64,000 nt of DNA from Paenibacillus glycinis (GTDB taxonomy: Bacteria; Bacillota; Bacilli; Paenibacillales; Paenibacillaceae). Position 1 is the stretch's first letter; every line of letters begins with the position of its first letter. The notes beneath the pieces were generated by a model. That model was not told where the DNA came from and made no database searches. It saw only the letters and a list, made by a program, of their open reading frames with translations. This document shows positions 34,514-42,400 of this stretch, piece by piece. Made by a program: the position numbers and the translations under genes. The DNA lies in contig NZ_JAAAMV010000032.1 of the NCBI RefSeq assembly GCF_009909185.1, positions 1 to 64,000 of the forward strand, in the 5' to 3' direction.

Positions 34514-35153
34514 CTCGGTGCTCTCGTACTTACGTCGTTCACGTCGACGTTGACGTTTGTGAAGGAAGGCAAAGCCGACCTGCGCAGCGCATTTTTTTTC
34601 TCGCTGTCGAGTGGTCCGTTATCGGTAGTTGGCGCTGGCCTGACCTCGCTCTTCAACCCGGACGTCTTCCGGCGGGCATTCGGGTTTTTCATGCTGATAA
34701 TGGTCATGCTGCTCTTGTTCCGAAATCGAATTAAACCGTATAAGGGAAAATGGCGCTACGTGCGTAGGTTACCGACACCGCTGGTTTGAAACAAAAATAC
34801 GGGTATAACGCGCTTCCGGCGCTGATGATCGGCGGGGCTGTCGGCTTGATCGCAGGATTGCTCGGCATTGGCGGGGGGATACTGCTCATCCCGACCATGC
34901 TGCTGTTGTTCCGCTTTCCGCCTCATATCGCTACCGCTACATCGATGGCGGTTATTTTCGTCTCGGCGCTGTTCGGCAGCGGCATGCATTTGATTCGCGG
35001 CGAATGGGACTGGTTTCTCGTGCTGTCTTGGCTCCGGGTGCGCTACTTGGCGGCTGGATCGGCGCACGCATCTCGAGGCGTATCGGCAGTGTACTGCTGA
35101 TTCGCATCATGTGCGGCACCTTACTGCTATTCGCGCTGCGGATGATTATATAA
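34514..35153 (+). pseudogene. TauE/SafE family permease, truncated and frameshifted
   Basis: Three consecutive frames together spell a TauE/SafE (DUF81) permease. The first has VLTSFTSTLTFVKEGKADLRSAFFFSLSSGP. After a frameshift near 34770 the second has GLIAGLLGIGGGILLIPTML, the family signature. After another near 35030 the third has GALLGGWIGARISRRIGSVLLIR to the stop. The N-terminal part is lost at the IS junction. Such permeases move sulfonates or sulfite in other bacteria. It is not functional as read. Confidence 0.8.
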
Positions 35154-35181
35154 CCTAGGGGACTCTCGCATGATAATGAAA

Positions 35182-35212
35182 AACCTGCTCAATAACTGAG
35201 CAGGTTTTTTCG
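35182..35212 (+). terminator. Intrinsic terminator
   Basis: AACCTGCTCA pairs perfectly with TGAGCAGGTT around a five-base loop, followed by TTTTTC. It directly abuts the truncated dehydrogenase. Confidence 0.8.
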
Positions 35213-36184
35213 GGAAGTCGATCTTCCCGCCTCAGGTGAAGACGACATCTTGATCCGTGTCGCGTACTCCGGCATATGCTGTTCGGAGCTAAGCGGATAT
35301 CTAGGCAAAAACTCGCTGCGCAAGCCGCCGATGATCTTCGGCCATGAATTCTCCGGCACGATCGCAGCCATTGGCAGCCGGGCGGAAGCCGGCGGCAGGT
35401 GGCACATCGGGCAGCGCGTCACCGCGAACCCGCTCGTTACCTGCGGGCACTGCGAGCCTTGCCTCAGCGGCAGGCAGCAGCTGTGCCTGTCGCGCCAGCT
35501 ATTGTCTGCGGCGCTGCCTGGCAGTAACGCGGAATACGTGAAGCTGCCGGCCAGGTTCGTCTATGCGGTGCCAGATGAGATGACCCTTCGGCAGGCCGCC
35601 ATGACGGAGCCTGCCGCCTGTGCGATTCGCGCAGCGGAGCTTGCTGCGCCTAAACCGGCCGATACGGTACTCATCCTCGGGATGGTCCCGATCGGTCTGC
35701 TCGTGCTGCAGGCCGTGCAGCAATACGGCGTGCGGGAGATCATCGCCGTCGATATGAACGAGGAACGCCTCGCGATCGCCCGCGCGCTGGGCGCGAAGCA
35801 TTTGATCTGTCCCGCGGCGGTCGATACGCTGGAGGAAGTGAAGCGATTGACGGGCGGGGCCGGCGTTCATGCCGCAATCGATGCCGTCGGCGCGGGCTTG
35901 ACGCGCAAGCAGGCTGTGCTCGCCTGCAGAGGCGGCGGACGCACCGTATTCACGGGCCTGCATGAGGAGGAATCCGTGCTGCCGATCAATATTGCGATCG
36001 CGCGTTCGCTTATTCGGCATTAAATTTCAAGACGGCGCTGAAGTGGATTGCGGAAGGCCGGATGGGTCTGTCCGAGGGGGTCGTGAAAGCACCGCTGCAC
36101 GAAGGCGGGTATTGGTTCGAGAAGCTGTTGAACCAGCCGGGCCAAGTCTCGAAGGTGCTGCTTGTACCGGGAGGCGCGGTCTGA
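35212..36184 (+). pseudogene. Zinc-dependent alcohol/polyol dehydrogenase (MDR), broken
   Basis: The reading frame emerges from the terminator without a start codon (REVDLPASGEDDILIRV...), so the first 15-25 residues are missing. Visible features are CCSEL and GHEFSG (catalytic zinc region), the four-Cys structural zinc loop CGHCEPCLSGRQQLC, and a Rossmann segment around VLILGMVPIGLLVLQA. At about 36020 the frame stops (IRH), and the C-terminus continues in another frame as NFKTALKWIAEGRMG...VPGGAV to 36184, with a few residues lost at the join. Both 5' truncation and the internal break make it a pseudogene of the sorbitol/threonine dehydrogenase-like group. Confidence 0.82.
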
Positions 36185-36228
36185 TACCAGCAGAAGTAGC
36201 TGATTACTTATGGAGAGGCGGTCACGCA

Positions 36229-36710
36229 ATGCAGAAGGTATTCTTCATATCCGATCATTACTTTGGCCATAAGCATATCATTGACTTCGAATCGAGGCCG
36301 TTCACTGAAGCGGAGGAAATGAACGAGGCGATGATTGAGAAGTGGAACGCGGTCGTCGGCAAAGGGGACAAAGTGTTTCACCTGGGGGATTTCTCGTGGA
36401 GCGACTGAACGGGTATAAGCATCTCATTCTCGGCAACCATGACCGCGGCCACTCCCTCGCTTGGTGGTTGAATGTCGGCTTCGACGAGGTGAGCGAGCAT
36501 CCTATCATCTACAAGAATTTCTTCTTCCTCTCGCATGAGCCGATGTATATGAATAAGCATATGCCATACGTGAACGTGCACGGTCATATTCATGGGCAGA
36601 AGTACGCGGGCGTCAACTATTTCAACGTCTGCGTGGAGCACTGGGATTATACGCCGCTTACCTTCGAGCAGATCCGCGATGCCGTCGTGCCGAGCGAGGA
36701 GCAGGCATGA
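36229..36710 (+). pseudogene. Calcineurin-like metallophosphoesterase, frameshifted
   Basis: ATG at 36229 after GGAGAGGCGG. The first part has SDHYFGHKHI (metal Asp and His) and ends at GDFSW with a premature TGA near 36406. The second part, in another frame, reads VERLNGYKHLILGNHDRGHS (metal Asn-His-Asp) and VHGHIHGQKY (metal His pair) to 36710. About ten residues between the GD and GNHD motifs seem deleted with the frameshift. All metal ligands survive in the two pieces, suggesting recent damage or a sequencing error. The final bases overlap the next gene (ATGA). Confidence 0.75.
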
Positions 36711-37204
36711 GAGTTGTCTACGCAGGAAGCTTCGATCCCATTACGCTCGGGCATATCTCGGTTATCGAGCGGGCGGGTAGCCTGTTTGATGAAGTGCATG
36801 TCATCATTGCGAACAATCGGGGCAAGAAGCATTATTTCGATATCGCGCAGCGGACGGAGCTCGTGCAGCTGTCAGTAGCAGGTATGGGCAATGTGAATGT
36901 TGTCCCGTTCGAAGGCATCGTGGCCGATTACGTGAATGCGAATGACGTCAAGGCCGACATTCGCGGCATCCGCAATTCCACGGATTTCGAATACGAGCTG
37001 CAGCTGGAGCAATACATGCGCTGCACGACGAAAGCGGACACCGTCTACCTCTCGCCGTACACGAAGGACATTCAGACGAGCAGCTCGCTCGTGCGAATGT
37101 TTATCCAATCGAACAAGATCGAGCAGGCCGAGGCCTATATGCATCGAGATGCGTATGCGAAAATGGTGTACCTATACGGCGTAGGGGCGACTTGCGCTGC
37201 ATAG
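36707..37204 (+). CDS. CoaD-like nucleotidyltransferase (pantetheine-phosphate adenylyltransferase family)
   Basis: 165 aa. Family features: AGSFDPITLGHISVIERAGSLFDE (T/HxGH nucleotidyl motif), ANNRGKK, RGIRNSTDFEYELQLEQYM and TSSSLVRMFI (the ISSTxVR equivalent). Length equals that of CoaD. Differences from housekeeping CoaD include VADYVNANDVKADIRG and a longer, differently composed C-terminus. The gene is coupled to a metallophosphoesterase rather than to the usual rsmD/ylbJ neighbours, so it may be a second, specialised paralog. It is intact and ends upstream of a promoter plus ZTP riboswitch. Confidence 0.75.
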   Translation: MRVVYAGSFDPITLGHISVIERAGSLFDEVHVIIANNRGKKHYFDIAQRTELVQLSVAGMGNVNVVPFEGIVADYVNANDVKADIRGIRNSTDFEYELQLEQYMRCTTKADTVYLSPYTKDIQTSSSLVRMFIQSNKIEQAEAYMHRDAYAKMVYLYGVGATCAA

Positions 37205-37236
37205 GCCGGATTAAGCTGGCGGATCAACATGAAGGA

Positions 37237-37266
37237 TTGATAACCTGCCCTCCGCAGGACTATAAT
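37237..37266 (+). promoter_or_regulatory. folD promoter
   Basis: TTGATA, an 18-base spacer, and perfect TATAAT. The riboswitch begins about 10 bases downstream of the -10. Confidence 0.65.
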
Positions 37267-37274
37267 AATCGATA

Positions 37275-37390
37275 GATACATGCGAGTGTGACTGGCGTAA
37301 CGCGGGGAACCGCGGGGGAGCACATCGTTCATACGGCCGTACGCCTGGGCAGAGGTAAGGGGGAGATCCCCTTGCCTCTTTCTGTTTTTA
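37275..37390 (+). ncRNA. ZTP (pfl) riboswitch with terminator platform
   Basis: The leader of folD contains the conserved pfl-motif blocks in order: GTGACTGGCG, a GCGGGGAACCGC hairpin, GGGGGAGCAC, and CCGTACGCCTGGGCAG, which closes the pseudoknot half. It is followed by a terminator stem AGAGG-AAGGGG with its complement (37351-37379) and a T-run to 37389. ZTP riboswitches bind ZMP/ZTP, which accumulate when formyl-folate is short, and turn on folate/purine genes; folD is a classic target. The start ATG lies 34 bases after the T-run. Confidence 0.85.
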
Positions 37391-37423
37391 TAGGACCATT
37401 TCATGTTGGAAGGATGATTGCAC

Positions 37424-38272
37424 ATGGTGAACGGGGAAAAGTTGATTTTGGACGGCAATGCCGTTGCGGACAGCATGAAGCTTCAGCTGGAGGGGCGCAT
37501 CAAGCGGCTGAAGGAGCGCGGCATTACGCCGTGCCTGGCGACGATTCTCGTCGGGGATGATCCTTCTTCAGCGACGTACGTGCGGATGAAAGGCAATGCG
37601 TGCAAGCGGCTTGGAATGACTTCCATGCGCGTCGAACTGTCGGCAAGCACGACAACCGAAGCGCTGATCGCCGCCATTCGAGAGCTGAACGAAGATCGTT
37701 CCGTGCACGGTATTCTGCTGCAACATCCCGTTCCGCACCACATCGACGAGCGTGCGGCGTTCGAAGCGATCGCCATCGCGAAGGATGTGGACGGCGTAAC
37801 GGCAGTCGGTTATGCGCAGAACGCGTTTGGTTACGCGGATTATCCGTCGTGTACGCCGGCGGCTATCATGGCGATTCTGGCGTACTACCAGCTGCCCATC
37901 GGAGGCAAGCATGCCGTCGTCATTGGCAGGAGCCCTATTCTCGGCAAGCCGGTGTCCGTTATGCTGCTTAATGCGGATGCGACGGTCACGACCTGTCATT
38001 CGCGCACCTCGGACTTGGCGGCGTTGGTGCGGATGGCGGATATCGTCGTCGCAGCCGTCGGTAAGCCGAAATTCGTGCAAGGTGACTGGATCAAGCCCGG
38101 CGCGGTCGTGATCGATGCCGGCTACAACCCCGGCAATGTCGGCGATGTGGATTACGAGGCATGCTTGGCGAACGCGAGTGCCATCACTCCGGTTCCCACG
38201 GGCGTCGGCCCGGTTACGATTGCAACGCTGCTCAAGCACACGGTGCATGCGGCGGAGAAGCTCGGGGGTTGA
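37424..38272 (+). CDS. folD: Methylenetetrahydrofolate dehydrogenase / cyclohydrolase
   Basis: 282 aa from the ATG at 37424 (GGAAGG ten bases upstream). It interconverts methylene-, methenyl- and formyl-tetrahydrofolate. Key features are YVRMKGNACKRLGM with the catalytic Lys, HGILLQHPVPHHID, DVDGVT, PCTPAA-like SCTPAAIM, the NADP site VIGRSPILGKPVSVML, and the C-terminal signature TGVGPVTIATLL. The motif usually reads PGGVGPMT; here it is PTGVGPVT. It is controlled by the upstream ZTP riboswitch. It stands apart from the usual xseA/nusB context, so a second folD elsewhere is possible. Confidence 0.93.
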   Translation: MVNGEKLILDGNAVADSMKLQLEGRIKRLKERGITPCLATILVGDDPSSATYVRMKGNACKRLGMTSMRVELSASTTTEALIAAIRELNEDRSVHGILLQHPVPHHIDERAAFEAIAIAKDVDGVTAVGYAQNAFGYADYPSCTPAAIMAILAYYQLPIGGKHAVVIGRSPILGKPVSVMLLNADATVTTCHSRTSDLAALVRMADIVVAAVGKPKFVQGDWIKPGAVVIDAGYNPGNVGDVDYEACLANASAITPVPTGVGPVTIATLLKHTVHAAEKLGG

Positions 38273-38468
38273 AGCGATTATTGAAGAATGGCTGTACAGC
38301 CATGCCGGCGTGGCTTATTCTAATATTATTCAAATAAGGAAATGGGGTTATGGCATGAATAAGAGAAAATCAAAGGCGATCGGTTATATGAAGGTAAGGA
38401 AGGGTTAGATAATCGAATAGCATACCCTTCCAGCGCGATTACTAATTGAATTGGAGGGTACCCAATAG
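38273..38468 (+). other. Spacer between folD and the methyltransferase remnant
   Basis: Contains a hairpin GGAAGGGT/ACCCTTCC (38398-38405 with 38424-38431) without a T-run, which may sequester the start region of the next gene. A 17-codon frame at 38355 is not convincing. Confidence 0.3.
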
Positions 38469-39224
38469 ATGTCTTCTACTCAGGGATATTATCAAGGCAT
38501 TGCTGCAAGCGCCTATGATATTTGGTTTGCGGGGGAGCACTTTTTCGACACGGATTTCTACATGAAGGCAATGGACGAAGTGCCGGGAGCCGCACTTGAA
38601 CTCGGATGCAGAACGGGCAGGCTGCTCATCCCATATGCCAAGGCTGGCTACGACGTCGAGGGCGTCGATTGTTTGGAAGAAATGCTGGGTATTTGTAAGT
38701 GAAAGGCTTCGGATCAAGGCGTAATTCCGGTATTGCACAACTAGCTGATGCAGGAGCTGCGTCTGGCGAGAACGTACAAAACGATTTATATCCCGTTGGC
38801 ATCGTTCATGTGCATCTCTGATCGCGATGTTGCCATGCGAGCATTGGAGCAGATTTTCCAACATCTCGATGATGGCGGCCAAGTCCTCATTCCATTGTTT
38901 GTCCCAAGCAACGTCAACAAGAAGGAATGGACGGTCGGACGCAGAGGAATGCGCGACGACGGGGCCGAGGTGATCGTAAGCTCAATTTCCAGCGTTCAGT
39001 TCCATGAGCAAGTGCAGCGCAGCGACGATCGGTACGAAATCATCAGAGACGGCCGCTTGATCGACACCGTATTCAGCACATCAAAATTATGATGGTATTA
39101 CAAATACGAATTTACGATGATGCTCGAAAAAATCGGTTTTCGCGACATGACCATCTACGGCGGCTATGGGTTTCAACCGATGAACGATGATCAGAACTTT
39201 ATGATTTTCAGAGCTAGAAAATAA
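38469..39224 (+). pseudogene. Class I SAM-dependent methyltransferase with three in-frame stops
   Basis: One continuous frame of 251 codons reads as a complete small methyltransferase: GYYQGIAASAYDIWF, motif I ALELGCRTGRLLIPYAKAG with VEGVDCLEEML, then YIPLASFMCISDRDVAMRALEQIFQHLDDGGQVLI, WYYKYEFTMMLEKIGF and the end NFMIFRARK. It is interrupted by TGA at 38700, TAG at 38742 and TGA at 39090. Each can be explained by one C-to-T change (CGA to TGA, CAG to TAG, CGA to TGA). GGAGGGTA precedes the ATG. It is decayed by point mutation only, with no frameshift. Confidence 0.82.
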
Positions 39225-39231
39225 GATGTGA

Positions 39232-39268
39232 GAGGCAAGGGGGAGTTCCTCCTTGCCTCTTTCTGTTT
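39232..39268 (+). terminator. Intrinsic terminator, near-copy of the riboswitch terminator
   Basis: GAGGCAAGG...CCTTGCCTC stem followed by TTTCTGTTT. Stem sequence and tail nearly repeat 37352-37388. Confidence 0.75.
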
Positions 39269-39479
39269 CTCAGGCACAAAAAGTATACCTTACGCTAATA
39301 TGTGATAAATTGTGACATACATTACAGACAATATATCGGAAATTTATGTATTATGTATGTTATATCTATTTTAATTTAATAAACTTACCTGCATTAAATT
39401 AGGATAACAGTTTTTTTGGCTTATATATGAGCCTTTCTTTAAAAAGGATTACATATAAATATAATTTAGGAGGAAAGTC

Positions 39480-42400
39480 ATGCATCATCGGAAGGTTGTC
39501 AGAAAAGCTCTATCATTGTCGCTTGTATTAGCCGTACTTATTGGTTCGTTGTTCGGCAGCATGGCTTCTGCCTCACCAAGCACGGGAATCGGCGTCGAGC
39601 CGGGGAACGCGCAAGAACAACCGGCCGTTCAGGATGCGGCGTCCGCGCAGTTCGACACGCTGACGCCAAGCGAGACGAACGTTGCCTTCGCCTTATCGGA
39701 GGGAAGCCATCCAGTGACGGTCGAAGCGAAGTACAAGGACGGTTCGGCGAAAGACGTGACGACGCAAGGCGTCTGGACGTCCATGAATACCGCCGTCGCG
39801 GTCGTCGATCGGGGCGTCATTACGGCCAAAGCGGCCGGAACGACGGAAGTACGCCTTAATCTCGGCGACGCCGTTGTCAACGTTCCTGTTACGATCACGG
39901 GCGCCGGAGCGCCTGAAGCGAAAGAGCCTTCGGAACCGACGCTTGTCACATACCTGCTGTCGACGCTGAACGTGTTCGTTGAGGCGGACACGAACTATCC
40001 GCTTCATCTGTATGGGACGTTCACGGACGGGGAGAAGCGGGATATTACGGCCAATGCCGTCTGGAGCACGGACGATGCCGCGGTCGCGACTGTGTCGCAC
40101 GGGATGATCAAGGGTATCCAAGCTGGCAAATCGACATTCATCCACGTGAAATACGGCAGTATGCCGACGCTGTCGATCGCGGTCACCGTTCAGAAGGATC
40201 CGATTCCGGCTCAGTTGTTCGGTCTTACGATGTCGGAAAACTTACTGAAGATTATGGAGACCGACGCGCCGCATCAATTATATGCGGATCTGGAATATCC
40301 CGACGCGGATCGTTACGAGGTGACGAATCTGGGCCGATGGTATTCGAGCAACGAATCCATCGTCACCGTCGACCAGAGCGGCGTCGTTACGCCGGTCGGC
40401 AAAGGGATGGCCTATGTTTACTTCGAATATAAGTATACGGCGCCGTCCGGCACGGAAGGGCAAGACGGATACGACGACGGCCTGCTGGTCGATTCTGCGC
40501 TGGTGTTCGTCGGCGGACCATTCAAGCTGGAACGCTATACGCCGGACATGATAGCGCAGCTGGAGCTGGACACGCCTGTTACGCTCGCGCCGCGGAGCTA
40601 TCAGGAAATTACGATCATGGGCGTGTACTCCGAGGATCCTCGGACAGGCGTGAACTATATCGCCGATGACGTCACGGGCGATATTGAATGGACCGTCGCG
40701 GATAAATCCATCGCGACCATCGGCGAATCCGGCCGCATCTTTGCAGGCGGCAAGGAAGGTACGACGACCATTACGGGCCATTATTTAGCGCTCGCGCCTT
40801 TCACGTTCAAAGTGACGGTGACGAAGGCCGCAGCAGCAAACAAGGTGCTGAATTTGGTGGCCGAGCCGGCTTACGTTGAAATTAAAGACGGCAAGCCTGT
40901 TCAGTCGCCGACCATCAAAGCCATTTACAACGACGGCACGGTAGTGGATGTTACGTCCAAAATCGCGGACAGCGATTGGCTCGCATCCGATGCAACGGTA
41001 GCCTACCACAGCGACAACGATACGATCGTTGCCGAATCCGTCGGATCGGCCGTCCTCGGCGCGATCTACAACGATGCAATCGCCATTATTCCTGTTATCG
41101 TGAAGCAAGCGGAGCCGAAGACGGCGGTCTCCCTCTCCGTAACGCCAGGTTCGCTGAACCTGCAGCTTGGCAAGCATGAAGCGTTGTCGGTCGAAGCAGT
41201 GATGTCCGGCGGCGAGAAGCTGGATAAAACGAAGGCTGCCGCATATCGTTCATCCAACCCGCAGGTAATCACCGTTAACCGCAAAGGTGAGATCGCGGCT
41301 GTCGGCAAAGGAACGGCAGACATCGAGGTGTCGTATGGCGGACAGCAGCAATCGGTCACGATCGAGGTTGCAGCTACTGAAGGATTGCCGCCAGTAGCAG
41401 AGACGCCGAAACAGATTACTGGCATTACCGTAAGCGATCCGAAAATAACGCTGGACGTTACGGCTGGTCCTCGCCCGGTCTCCGTGCAGGCAGCCTACAA
41501 TGACGGCACGAGCGCGGACGTAACGGCGAAAGGCAAGTGGTCGACGCAGGATGCCGGCGTGGTTACGGTTAAGGACGGCGTCTTGACGCCGGTGGCTCCG
41601 GGTTCTACCCTCGTTCATCTGGTACTGGACGGCGCGGTCATCGCAGTTCGCGTAACCGTTAAGGAAGGCGACTACTCCTCCACCGTCAGAGTGGCAGACG
41701 AAGGCGCGGCGGCGGAACCGACAGTTGACGCGCTGCTTCTGTCGACCACGAAGGTTTTGGTGCAAAAAGGGAATAAATACCCTGTTCAGCTGCTCGCTGT
41801 GAAGAGCGACGGCACGACGGAGGACGTGAGCGATCAAGCGGATTGGTCAGTCTATGATACTGAAATTGCCGACGTGGTGAAGGAGAACGGCGCTGTCAGC
41901 ATCCTCGGAAAATCGACAGGTGACGCCAACGCAGAACCGGGCTATCAGAAGTTCGGCAGAACGACGCTTAAAGTCGGATACGGCGATTTTAAGCCGACGA
42001 TCGTGAACGTGTCCGTTAGCGAGCAGCCGGATAAGCCCGACGTGGTTGACATTGGCTTCCGGACTTCCGAGTACGAGTGGTACTTCGACAATGCGTCTTT
42101 CAGATTGTACAAAGGGCAATCGCCTTACGAGCTGAAACCGTTCGCTTTGGATACGACACGCCAAACGTTCGAGGCGCAAGGTGTATGGACGTTCTCGCAG
42201 CCGGACATCGTAAGTGTCAACACGGACAGCGGCTTTGAGGCCGTAGGGACCGGGGAGACGGATGCCGTGTTCACGTACGAGCGTTTCGGCGTAACCTACA
42301 CGCGTACGCTGCACTTCGAGGTCATCGACCTGCAGGGCATCGCTGCCGATGCGGACGAAGCAGGCGGCGTCTACGCTGACGAAGTTCATCCGCAAGGCTC

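Noticed and set aside
38469..39224. Stop-codon read-through or recoding in the methyltransferase
   Set aside because: Both TGA and TAG occur, there is no recoding hairpin, and adjacent genes are also decayed, so a pseudogene is simpler.
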